A model generated the notes under the pieces. That model was not told the origin of the DNA. It saw nothing but the letters and a program-made list of their open reading frames with translations, and did no database searches. Shown here one piece after another: positions 1 through 11,009 of a DNA stretch of 64,000 nt (position 1 is the first letter of the stretch; the number at the start of each line of letters is the position of its first letter). The stretch is from Piscicola geometra. Lineage: Eukaryota; Annelida; Clitellata; Hirudinida; Piscicolidae. The stretch spans positions 7,487,757-7,551,756 of the forward strand of contig OX030957.1 of assembly GCA_943735955.1 (NCBI GenBank), read 5' to 3'. A program made the translations under genes and the position numbers.

Positions 1-2281
1 AGGTGGTAGCTTGCTAATCAAATCACGTCTTTGTGTACACTGCTAATTAAATAACTCGCCAAATTCATACACTCGCTTAGTCGGATTATCTTGAAGGATG
101 TCCCATTATCCCTTGCAACCACACGTGCCTACCACACCACCAGCCTGCCTCAGCTTTGACTTTTTCATCTTCTTGTCTCTTAAAATCCTAGATTCTTTTT
201 TTCTTTGAGAAACTGAGCATCGCATCAGCATTTAATTTGAAAGCTTTTAAGAATTCTGAAGATATTGTTTTCATTTATTGACTTCAAACTGTTCTTTGCT
301 TCATTTTCTTTTTTTGCTTAGATAGAAAGATAATCTCTCCATTATCAAAAACCAATATCTTTATATTTTTAAATAATCATTTACAGTTATCCATTTTTTC
401 GAGATTTTTTCCATATAGCACTCACTCACCAATTCGACTGCCTTCAACGTCTTTTCAAAGCTTAAGCCAATGATTAGAAACGCCAAGTGGCGATTATCAC
501 AGAAATGCCACATTCAATTGGTGGACAACTCTTTTCACACGCGAGATTAAAAACTTTTCATGATAAACACGCAAAGATGCTATTGGAAATAAAAATATAA
601 TGATTTAAATGAATAGATAAATAATAGTTTTGGAATAAAATTAGGAATGTATTCAGCCGGAAAACGTTTATATAAGTTAACTGAATAAACGTGCAGTTCC
701 TAATGAACTTTGGGCATTTCCCGAAAATATCAGGGCAGATTTGAGACTCAAAGCAGGTAGGTCATAATGCACCATTCAGACGCTTATCAATAATTACTGA
801 GAGTTTTAGGAGGCAAAAGGTGTGAATAGTTCTTATTTCTTATTTTTCTCGATTCAAGAATGAACATAAATTTATGTATTTTTTTTACCTTAACATCGAG
901 AAATAAAAACTAAAACAATTTTTGTATAAAATTTTTACAAATTCCATAAAAGGTAGATATATGTATGTGTGTGTGTGAATATGAAAATTTTGCAGAAGTC
1001 TTTTTAAAAACTAATGATTTGTCGCTTTGAAATCCCCTTTCAAAAGGATTATTCACTGATGTAAATATTACGTGTGAATTAAATATTGTGAATCTTTGAT
1101 TTTTTTTGTGTATTTTAATATTTAAATATGTTTATGAGTAGTTTAACAAATTTATTCTTATTAATTTATAATGCAGAATTGAGTTTTAAAATATCACTTT
1201 GAAAGTTTTCACAAAATCGAAAGTTATTTAAGCATTTTTCCTTTTCACTCTAATCTTATTTATTTATTTTACTCGTAAAAATATTTTTGCCAAATTAAAT
1301 TTGATAAGTTCCATTATGACTAGTGTTTGTGGAGATGGCGAAGGCGTGCAAATAAACACAAGTGAAGGGTGTTTTAGTGGTGGTTGGCCTAAGAGCCTTC
1401 TTGATTGCCTCGTACATTCACGAATCAGTGCGAATATAAGGTCAAGAACTTTCCTTTTTTTATATAAAAAAATATTTTAGAAAAAAGTGTTCAGTTGAAA
1501 GGAAAAACAATAAGTGTAAGGCGTTGTTAAAAAATTAGCAAGTTTGAAAACTAATTAAAAGTTAAAATATTTATAAAATATCAAAGTGATCTTTTTTGAT
1601 ACATCGAAGTGTTTTTTTAGATTGATTTGCCACATTAGCTTTAAGTTCCAACTAAACAGAAACGTGTGCGATTCATCCTTTGATTGGACTGGTGGAAGTG
1701 AAGGAAGACTGGAAGAATTCGCTGCTTCCATAGACACGTTGTCGATTCCATGAGAAAGATAAAAACCAATTGATGTATGAGATCTTCTCTCAAAACCTCT
1801 GACATAAAAAAGTGGAAAGTTAAAAGCCGTGATACCCGACCTTGAGTTGTAATAAAAGTTGCAAGCAAGTACGCCAGATGGCGCACTATTAGATCTAGAT
1901 CATATTTTATATTGAACAGGAACTAGCTCTGGGCTTTCTGAGATTATTGCAATAGATTATACTAGATTAATTATATATTATATAAAAAGCTATTGTGCTA
2001 TTGCATTTTTGAATATTTTTATGAATCGATTGCACTCGAAGCTAGGACCTACCGCTGGCCAAGCCGAGTCGTTACAAGTTCAGCTACCGGTTTAGTTCTA
2101 ATTAAATATTCATGCTATTTTGTTTAAAAGTAACAATTCGAAAAGCTTGTAACGCCATTGAAGCATTGAACTAAAATGCAATTTGTAAAATACATTTCTC
2201 AAGTCAAACAAATGACTGAAATTAATTAATAACTTTAAATAGAAACTTTTTGATGAATATAAATAATTGGGGAAAAAAAGT
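1..2281. other. Non-genic 5' flank
   Basis: AT-rich sequence downstream of the minus-strand exosome gene. I see no convincing gene. Two overlapping minus-strand reading frames near 1640-1760 look mildly exon-like (Ser/Pro-rich) but have no family match and no clear splice partners. A tRNA-like SINE head lies at about 2028-2098 and is listed separately. Confidence 0.5.
2028..2098 (-). mobile_element. tRNA-derived SINE head (partial copy)
   Basis: Read on the minus strand this stretch carries a pol III A-box-like motif (GTAGCTGAACTTGTAACG) and a B-box-like motif (AGCTTCGAGTGCAA) at tRNA spacing. It resembles the head at 4962-5037, sharing the 'TCGTT' and 'TCAGCTACC' blocks and the 'CTAGGACCT' block. 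No cloverleaf acceptor stem forms, so it reads as a degraded SINE head rather than a tRNA gene. The body and tail of the family are not seen here. Confidence 0.55.
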
Positions 2282-3548
2282 TCAAACTTTGTGTTTATTA
2301 GAAGCGATATGGTGAGTTTTGATAGCGTCACTGAGATAAAGAAGAGTTCTCTTGCAAGCTGACCTCACCAGCTGCATTGCATCACCAGCCTCTTTCCCTT
2401 CTCTTTCAAGCATATCAACCCCACAATCATCAGTCTGCAGCATAACCAGCTGGTCTGTGAAGGGCAGAAGGGCATACAAATTGACCTCTCCACCCAGCGC
2501 CTTCTCCTCCTCCAAGGTCGGGTCAACCATTCGTGCCCCTGCCACCTGCCCACACGCACAACTGCACACCAATCCTGTTAGAAGGGTGGTTGTAGTCATG
2601 AATTCATTGTACCTTGAAAGGGGCATTCTAGTTATTAAAAATAAAAATATTTTTTTTTAAACATTATCTTAAGCTTATAAATCTTCAAGTCATAGTTTAA
2701 CTAATTCAACTCTCATCATCATCATCATCATCATCATGCTCACCTTTCATTTGAATGCCAGCATCGCTGAGAGCTAGAGAGGCAGCATTGATGCTCGCCG
2801 AGACATCACTGCCATCTGATTGCATCACCTGCCATTGGAACAAGCCATCATTTACTATTAATGAAAAAGTAGTTATTGCAATGCAATGATCAGTTGATGA
2901 AATAGAAATAAAGTGGGAAGGTTTGAAGAGCTGAACATATATATTTGAAAACTAATTTTTAGTTGACTCTATTGCTCTATTACATTAAAATTATTTTAAT
3001 TGCTATAATGATTGAAACTTCCAACCTTAATGAAGACATCAATTTGAGTCCTGGGATAGACGGAGGTGATGACGGATGATTCAAATGCTTGTCGAACCAT
3101 CTGAGCTGCCTTGTCATCCACACCCTCCTTGGCACCAGACCTGCTCGAAATCATTCTACTAAACTGACAATACAGCACAGCACCACTGTTCAATGCTTTG
3201 TAGTCTTTACCTGACCTCACCTATGTTCAAAATTAGAAAGAATTATAGTATAATTCTTATAGTATAAGACTTATACATAATAAAAGTTTATCGAATTTTA
3301 ATAATTTAGTCAAGAAAATTTGGAAAAAATATTTGAAAATATTCCAAAATTTATAATTTAATTTTTTTTTATTTAGCTTCAAAATTTTAAACTTTTCAAG
3401 CACCCACCTCATGAGGCCCGTAAACCAAGGCAAGCACCTTAGTTCCACCCTGGTGTATGTATGCAGAACCATCAGCTTGAGTACACAAACCCAACTGAAT
3501 CTTTATGTTCCTCACTTCATCAGTCTTTCTCCCATCTAATCTTTTCAT
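2282..3548 (-). CDS. EXOSC4: Exosome complex subunit RRP41 (EXOSC4 orthologue)
   Basis: Core RNase PH-fold subunit of the nuclear and cytoplasmic RNA exosome. Four exons on the minus strand are joined in consistent phase: 3408-3548 (phase 0 end), 3026-3220 (phase 0), 2744-2828 (phase 1) and 2282-2574, giving about 236 aa against roughly 245 for the human protein. Family motifs appear in order: RLDGR near the N-terminus, ADGSAYIHQGGTK, LVYGPHE, the PRTQIDVFIKV segment, then QSDGSDVSASINAASLALSDAGI and VCSCACGQVAG. Like other eukaryotic RRP41 proteins it is expected to be structural rather than catalytic; that is family knowledge. The start is the ATG at 3548, which gives an N-terminus about 10 residues shorter than usual, so an extra 5' exon is possible. 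There is no clear poly(A) signal just downstream. Confidence 0.93.
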
Positions 3549-4291
3549 GGCTTAGTACGAGTGAATTATAAAAATAATTTTGGATCTCGTCTACTTTTAA
3601 CTCTAGCAAAGAAAGATAATTATTCGAATACAATTCAAATAAATAAGATTCAAGTTTTATAAATGATTCAGTAATCGGAAAAAAAAACATTTTCAAAACT
3701 GGCAATGGGTCTAAATCTCAAGACCCGAGTATTACCTGTATACCGGTATAAAATCATTAACTTAGTACCGTAAAATACCAGATATTTCGTATACCCTTAA
3801 TTTTTGCACATTATCCTTTTTCAAAAAATTAATTTTTTTTGGGACCTTCAGTTTGTACATAAATTTAAAAAACTAGAATGTCTATGGTGGTAATTATGAA
3901 AAGCAAAAAATTCTCGTAGCTGAATTTCCATAATATAGCCATAGATATAGTATACTATTTGTTGTTTGTAATAATAATAATAATGACGAGCATTATTATA
4001 GTGGCGTATAACCCGAACGGGCTTCCAGCGAAGATTATATCCTGCGACAATATTGTCGCAGGATAGCGTAACCGCGCGGTTGGTGTTATCCTGCGTCCAG
4101 ATTTTATAATTTAGTAATATAGTGAATTTGTAATTTAAAGTTATGAATTAATTGGGAATAAATTCATAATTATATTTTTATGTATTTCTTTCAAAACTTA
4201 AATAGATTCACCGTTAAATTCTACGTGATTTTCATTAGGTACAGTGAATGAAAGGGTTATCAATCTTTATAAAAGCAAATCTGCAACAGCT

Positions 4292-4354
4292 TCTGTGGCT
4301 TAGCGCTTGCACCTTAGACTACGGATCGCTACGCTCTGGTTTCAATTCCCGGTA
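4292..4354 (+). repeat. tRNA-like segment inside the TIR element
   Basis: TGGCTTAGCGCTTGCA resembles a pol III A box, and GGTTTCAATTCCCGG resembles a B box at tRNA spacing. Flanking pairing for an acceptor stem is poor, so this is a tRNA-derived repeat fragment rather than a tRNA gene. Confidence 0.4.
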
Positions 4355-4375
4355 TAAATATTTTGTCAAACAAAT

Positions 4376-4512
4376 ATTTTTTAAAGGATTTAATTCATGT
4401 TTTAAAGTATTTAATTAATGTTTTAAAGGATTTAATTCATTTTTTAAAGGATTCAATTCATGTTTAAAAGGATTTAATTCATGTTTTAAAGGATTTAATT
4501 CATGTTTTAAAA
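4376..4512. repeat. Tandem repeat, 21-22 bp unit, about 6 copies
   Basis: Imperfect head-to-tail copies of TTTTAAAGGATTTAATTCAT lie inside the TIR element, with unit changes such as AAGTATTTAATTAATG in one copy. Confidence 0.85.
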
Positions 4513-6346
4513 AAAGTGTAACTCGTTTTTTTAAATTATTTATTTATTTATTATATTTATAATGAGTAAAATAAAAAAAAATTAGATGATTAAAATATAA
4601 ATAAAAGATAAATTCAATTATTAGAGTAATTTTTGATAATTTAATTATTATAAATATTTTATTTATTTAGTGTTAGGTTAAGGTTAAGTTTAGTTTACGA
4701 AAATTCAATGATTATTAAGATTCATAAAAAAATATTTAACAAATACTAAATTTATTCTTTTTATTTTACGAAAATTCACTAAATATTAATAAATAAGAAA
4801 AAAAGATTGTTAAAAGTATCTCGCTAAAATCTGGACGCAGGATAACACCAACCGCGCGGCTACGCTATCCTGCGACAATATTGTCGCAGGATAACACCAA
4901 GCGGCTTCCAGGCCACTTAGGCTGCATATTTTCATTTGCGCCTTTGGTTCACTAGGGCATTGGTTGCACTTGAACCTAGGACCTTTCATTATTGGTCAAG
5001 CCCAGAGTCGTTGCCGACTCAGCTACCCGTTCACAGTTTTTAGGATATCTATGGCCATATTATTTTTAACATTTTAAAAAATGACAATTATAATCATGAA
5101 AAAGTAAAATAATTAGATTAAATTAGATTTTGCTACCATTTAAAGAAAGATATCAAAAATTTTATTGATTTATAGTTTTTCGTAATTATGTGAAAAAATA
5201 CCTATAACTTCGTACATTTGAAAAAATAATTATTTAAAAATGTACGAATATATTGGTATTTTACAGTATTTTAGATTATTACCAGATTATTCGGGCTCCA
5301 ATAACATTTAGGCACAATAATTTTTCGAAAAAAATAATTTTTGTGGGTCTTCAGTTCGGAAATTAACTGTAAAAACTAGATTATTCTCTTTGTAATTATT
5401 GCGAATAATCATACTAATCGTTACTGTTTTTTCTCAAGATTGTGAATAATTTAATTTTACTAAGAACAGAATGAATAGTTTTTATTGATTTCGAATTTTC
5501 AAATTAGTTTTAAAATACTTCTAATTTCATAAATGAAAAAAATTATTAAAATTATGCGTATATATTGGTATTTAAAGCTTTAAAATGTGAGGTAAATGCT
5601 CATTTTACAGAATACAATATTCAAGTCAACACTAATGTGCCCAACTAAACAAGATATATGGTTTAATTTTGATTTATAATTTGCCTAATATAAGAAAATT
5701 ATATTTATTTTCATTAAGAAAATTTCGTGAGAAAACTCGTTTTAATATTATGCCTATAAATCAGTGTCTGAAAAGACTGTATAATAAACCATTTAAAAAT
5801 CATTGGTCGGTCATTATGAAAAATTAACAACTCGAGAAAGTGAAATGCACTTTCGATGTTATATCACGAAGACATTCGCAGTAAGTTAAAATAATCCAGT
5901 TCATGGTCAAATGTAAGTAGGATTTGCACATTTAGAAAGCATTTGACCTAGTGAAGAACTTCGCTCTTCGCAATTGTGATTTATTGGGCATTGTTTGATT
6001 TAAATAATGCAAACTTTGTGAATTAATGTATTATAAGTCTCTTTAAACAATTTTAATGAATTGTAAAAAATTATTCCATTTCAGTGATATTTTGATATAT
6101 TTTAAAAACAAACTTCAAATTTGTTCATTTATGAATAAAAGATAGAATTATGAACTAGCAAGTTTTATATATATTGAAATATATAAAAAGACTGTGTAGT
6201 AGATTTTAATTTCGAAAACACAAATAGAAAAAGACATATTAAATCATCTTCACTCTTTTTACTGAAATTATGAAATTTAACAATGAGTTTACAAATGGTC
6301 ATATTTTTCAAGTTGAATCCTATTTTTTTTCTTACCTGTTTATTTT

Positions 6347-6500
6347 TTGCCTGTAGTATAGACCACCAACGAGCTTCCATTAAGCGTCTCAGTCCTGGGC
6401 GAGTCCTTCCAACTGCTCCCACGTTCTCTCCTCCATCTGCCTTGTGTCCACCTCAAATAACTTTCGCCAGAATTTCTAGCAATACGCCTCAACCATATTA
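6347..6500 (-). mobile_element. Decayed non-LTR retrotransposon fragment
   Basis: Read on the minus strand, frames with stops and shifts spell out pieces resembling the C-terminal tail of RTE/BovB-like reverse transcriptases, for example a segment like WEQLEGLAQD followed in another frame by LVGGLYYR. It is short, frameshifted and not expressed as a gene. The assignment rests on remembered motif resemblance only. Confidence 0.4.
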
Positions 6501-7064
6501 AATCATTCTTTATATCCGAATTAAATATTGTTTAAATACTTCGAATAAAATGATTTTTATAATACCTTTAAAATGAATATATATTACTGTTTAAAAGTCA
6601 GATAAATACCCTAACAAAGAGGTCAATAATATGCTATATTCTTTTTTAGTTATGGCATAATGCTCTTTTAAGCTTCTGTTATTCTTATACGCCGAATAGT
6701 TGCGGCGAGACCAAACACGAATAGTGATCACGTCACATCCATTCAAATCGAGTTATAATTTGAAAATATTTCAAAAAAAATATTTTAAATAATTTATGTT
6801 AGAAATTATGAAATTAGAAAGCATTACTTTACTGTTTTAAAAGCATGTGCTGTTTTTATCACTAATTTTAAAGTGAACTCATTATTGTTTCGAGGTCTAT
6901 TTAAATTACATTTTAATACACTGTATTGAATACAAAATATGATTTGACTACAAATTCTGAATACAAAGCGTATTAAAATAGTTATGAATTTATTACAATT
7001 GAAAATATTAAATTAAATTGTAATCAAAAATTGTATTACAATAAGTAAAAGACTATTGGTACAC

Positions 7065-7144
7065 TATGTGATATCTCAATAAAGTATGTGATATCTCAAT
7101 AAAGTATGTGATATCTCAATAAAGTATGTGATATCTCAATAAAG
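7065..7144. repeat. Perfect 20-bp tandem repeat, 4 copies
   Basis: Four identical copies of TATGTGATATCTCAATAAAG in an otherwise unremarkable AT-rich region. The lack of divergence suggests recent amplification. Confidence 0.97.
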
Positions 7145-7510
7145 TCAGCTGTAGAGACGCAATAGATAATAAAAGAATTCATTAAATTGACAGGCGTAGA
7201 ATAATATTAAGAGTAATAAACTATTCTAAAGAAGGTATGATAAGTTTGTTCCGAATGTGTTTGTAAGAAAACGAGCCGTTTAGAAATAACAACAAAATAT
7301 TTTTCGTTTTAATTCAAATAATAATGATGATTTTTAATATGAAATAAATCTTACAATTAAATCTCACTCGCAAATTTTCATTTTTTTAAATTTCAAATAA
7401 CCAGTCAGGTCGTAGGGGAGGGATTAAGAATTTTACATTCGTAATTTCTTTTCAAGGGGCTTTTCCTTGGTAGTGCCCATCTTTTCTCGAAGACATGTAG
7501 GCTACTAGAG

Positions 7511-7580
7511 TGTGTGGAAATCGAGCTCACGACTTAGCGCTATAAGCCGTGAGTCGTTAACCGCTCGGCCACTCATTCAC
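7511..7580 (-). mobile_element. tRNA(Ser/Leu)-like SINE head
   Basis: The minus strand reads a class-II-tRNA-like sequence with A box TGGCCGAGCGGTTAACG, a long variable-arm-like region and a degraded B box (GAGCTCGATTTCC). It lacks a convincing acceptor stem and 3' terminator, so it is more likely a SINE head than a functional tRNA. Confidence 0.45.
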
Positions 7581-10500
7581 TTCGTGTGGAGTACAATGAT
7601 GAAAAAGTGTTTAAATGTTGCAAAGTCGCCTGATAGAGAATAAGAATGAAGATACTTTGTTTCAAAAATATTCCTAGAAAAAGACATAAAATGATTACTA
7701 ATAAAAACATAATGGCTAAGAAGATTTTTTATAATGAATAAAAGGAAAGAATTTAATGGACACAGTAGGTAACTATCTTTTGTGAGTGTAAGAAGATTTA
7801 AAGAGAAAGAAGAATGTCGGCAAAGTGTTTAATTAATAAACTAGACCATTTAAGAACGATGAAAGGAAAATATAAACATATTTTAATTAAAATATAAGTA
7901 TGCACCAAAATCCCCCAATTGAATTGGGACTGGCGTGTGCTGAGAAGGGATTAGGCATACAAATCGAGTTTCTACACATTTAAAAATCTATTTTTATGAC
8001 GCTGTTAATCAGCTAAGACAATAAAATGAGCAGATTAGTTGAGATTCAGAAACTCTAATAATAATTCTTGAACCTAATAATTTAAATTACGTTTACAATT
8101 TAAAAAAATGCTTTTATTTAAGTTTAAGAACGTTCAAGTATTTGTTATGTTTGTTCAAAAAATCTAAAATAAGTTTTAGAACTGGTTGAAAACATTAGAA
8201 AAATCTTTGATAATTGCTAAAAAGATCTGTGTTCTAAGGAGTCAACTACAAACAACCGTAGGAACACTAGGGGCTGGGGTCGTGCCTATACAATAGGAAA
8301 ACATCGGTGATTCACATTCATCACAACCCATTCATTCACGCTGGCTCTGATTGTAATATCACAGTAATAAATTAATTACCTTATACATATGAGTGTACTT
8401 GTCGCAAAAATATTGCAAAAATAAAAGAGATGAAAATTATGATATAGAGCATAATTTAATAAAAATGTAAGAAGCACACTCATTGTCTGTATAGATACCT
8501 CAGACACTTCGTTGCATGATCGTAACCACTGAGAATAAGAGACCTTCGTTGAACTGTACTAAAATGGCTTATTTCAAGATTATTTGTTTACATATTTTGT
8601 ATGTAAATAGATTTTTTTAAAGATACGTTTGTTTATAACGTTTTCAAGTCCTTCTGGCTCTAATATTACACATACATAAAAAAAATTACTGTTGCAGGCA
8701 ACATTAGGATTTAATTTATTCGAATATTGTTTCCATAAAAATATATTTTAATTCATTTGATTCATACATTTGCAAAATGCTGCTTGGACATAAATTGTGT
8801 ACTTTGAAAGAATTGGTAGCTGAACTTTATATTAAAATAAATACTCGCTTCTTGCTGTGTTAATTGATCGTGTATTAATAGGAAAAATACTAGAAGCTTT
8901 GTGGTGCACACAAAGTCGCGTATAGCGACATGGTCCTAGAAGGGTTAGCAGACAAGAGAACTCAAAGTGCAAAGGCGTGAGTTTGTGACAGGCTTAAGCG
9001 AATAATACAAATTCTTCAAATCGCCAAAGTAGCCTATAGTGGGAATGAAAAATACTCTCATGTTTTAGGTAAAGTAAAATTTGAGATATACTTTTTCACG
9101 CTAAGATTTGAAGCCACCAAACTCAAATAAACATTCCATAATAGATCGTAAAAACCACGCCACACACTTAAAGTGCCAACAAGGCACTGTCAAACAAGCT
9201 TACAAAATTTCAAAACGAATCAAGGGGCTGGCAGACATTCATGAAGAACAATAGAAAATGCTGACTAGATTGTTGAAAAGTTTAAAATATTTTTATTTAA
9301 AAAATACAAATTAAAGATGTTGAGTTTCCAGTAAGCACAGTGCCTGAGTTCTCATTTATTAAAACGGCATGGGTGTTTTTCATGATAGCGTGCCAATCAT
9401 CACTCTATTTTGAGACACTGATTCCACGATTCATCTTTTTGTCGTGTATGAAAACTTTTCGTGATTAAAATATATAAATAATATTCTTTTTATATATTTA
9501 TACATATGATAACGCATTATAAAGATAACCATTGACGTAAGACGTGAAATACACAAAGGTCTACCACTCAACTAGACATGCACGCGTCCCAATTGCCTGT
9601 AATTGTGGCGCAATTAAGCTTGTTGACTTTTAATATGGTTTTACTGAATTACTTTTTTTGTGTCTAAATATTTTAATAGAGCTGTTTTCATATTTTAAAG
9701 AAACTTTAAACAACAGTTTCTTGAAGCCTCAAACGTTTTGGTTCGTGACAATTCTGCAACGACGCAGTCGCTAATCGGTAAGGTGCTTTTAATGCGACAT
9801 TCATTGAATTCCTGGGCTATTATTTGTAAAACATTAATATTTGTTGTTTACTCACTCTATACTTTGAAATATATTTTTAGAGTTAACGATTAAGTAAACT
9901 CACGTGGTATCATTAGAATAACAAAATCGAAAATTCGGGCATTTGGCATTTACACATTCTACTACCCAAAGTTTTTAAAAATGTAAGTACATTTTTTTTA
10001 AACGGAATTTATTTATTCACAATATTTTTTACACATTATTTTAACTTATGGTACTAAAAAGAAACAAAATATACTATAACTAAATATAAATCATAGCAAA
10101 AAACGTAAAAAATAGTCTCTTGCAACTATCAAGAAATCCTTTCCGACTCTCGTAACTACACTGTGTAAAGTGATTGCATGGAGTGTTTGCGTAGTTTCGC
10201 GATCAATACGACAAACAACCTTCTTAGCAAACTTCCTCTAGGATGTCTTACCTATCATATATCATGTTATAATTGGGAAAAAATTATGCTTTACATTAGA
10301 AGAAAGGTCAGTGAATGCTTATATTTTAATTATTAAGAATACTAATGAAATATTTTAATTTTAAATAACTTAAATTGAAAAATAATTTTTGTTTTTAAAA
10401 GTTTATTACTTTTCGAGTAACCAGCTAAACGTTAAAACAGATTTACCAAAGATGTAAAAAAAACTAGAATCTACATGAAAGACTAATGTAATTACTTGGA

Positions 10501-10977
10501 GTTTCATCAAGTCATAAGTCATGACTACTCTGATTCTTTCAAGAAAAGGCAATAGAACAGGCTTATACACATAGGCTATTCTGTGGCTATTGTTTTTTGC
10601 TTAGGCGTATATGAACAATACTAAAGCTAACAAGCCCCTCGAAATCTAGTAAAATGCATTGAAGGCATTCAATAGGCGCAGGATTAAAGAAAACACGATA
10701 GGTCTATTAATGTTGAAGAGAGACCACGCTGAATCTCGGCGCTGTCTCATTCCTCACATTCACAGCATTTCGAACACAAATGCTTTCAGGCAATCTCTTC
10801 GGTTCACGACATCAAAAGAGATTATAATCCACCGTCATATAGTCTTTCATGCGTGCAATAACAATATAGATATCTTGCGAGAGAAAATACAAGAATAATA
10901 TATGGACTGAAAGAGCAGTCTATGCAGGGGTATATAAGTCGCTTGGACCGGGAATCGTAATGTTGAAAGATCGATTC

Positions 10978-11009
10978 TTGGGCTCAAATAGTTTTCTTCG
11001 TGAGCCCAA
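10978..11009. repeat. 9-bp inverted repeat (hairpin)
   Basis: TTGGGCTCA and TGAGCCCAA are separated by 14 bases, about 45 bp after a TATATAAG motif. It could fold in RNA or DNA. No function is assigned. Confidence 0.6.

Larger units (their letters stand above)
4038..4893. mobile_element. Non-autonomous TIR element (MITE-like), 856 bp
   Basis: The ends are 69-bp terminal inverted repeats, 4038-4106 and 4825-4893, that match with one mismatch by eye. Each TIR begins with a 28-bp perfect palindrome centred on AATATT and containing TATCCTGCGAC. The outermost bases are TA at both ends, consistent with a TA target duplication as in Tc1/mariner-type elements (inference). There is no transposase frame inside. 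The interior is AT-rich and holds a tRNA-like segment (4292-4354) and a 21-22 bp tandem repeat. It sits inside a SINE, so it inserted later than the SINE. Confidence 0.8.
3970..5037 (-). mobile_element. tRNA-derived SINE interrupted by a TIR element
   Basis: On the minus strand a tRNA-like head (5037 to about 4962) has an A-box-like GTAGCTGAGTCGGCAACG and a B-box-like AGGTTCAAGTGCAACC. It is followed by a body running to about 4894. The body resumes at 4037 and ends with the block GTTCGGGTTATACGCCAC and an (ATT)n tail at about 3970-3982. The same 3' block recurs at 34664-34713, which supports it being a repeat family. The 856 bp between the two halves is the TIR element at 4038-4893. Confidence 0.65.

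Noticed and set aside
1555..1886. Overlapping minus-strand frames of 60-81 aa
   Set aside because: No motif, no matching splice partners; both frames share the same DNA so at most one could be real.
10659..10898. 79-aa plus-strand frame
   Set aside because: No family resemblance, no splice context, flanked by AT-rich non-coding sequence.
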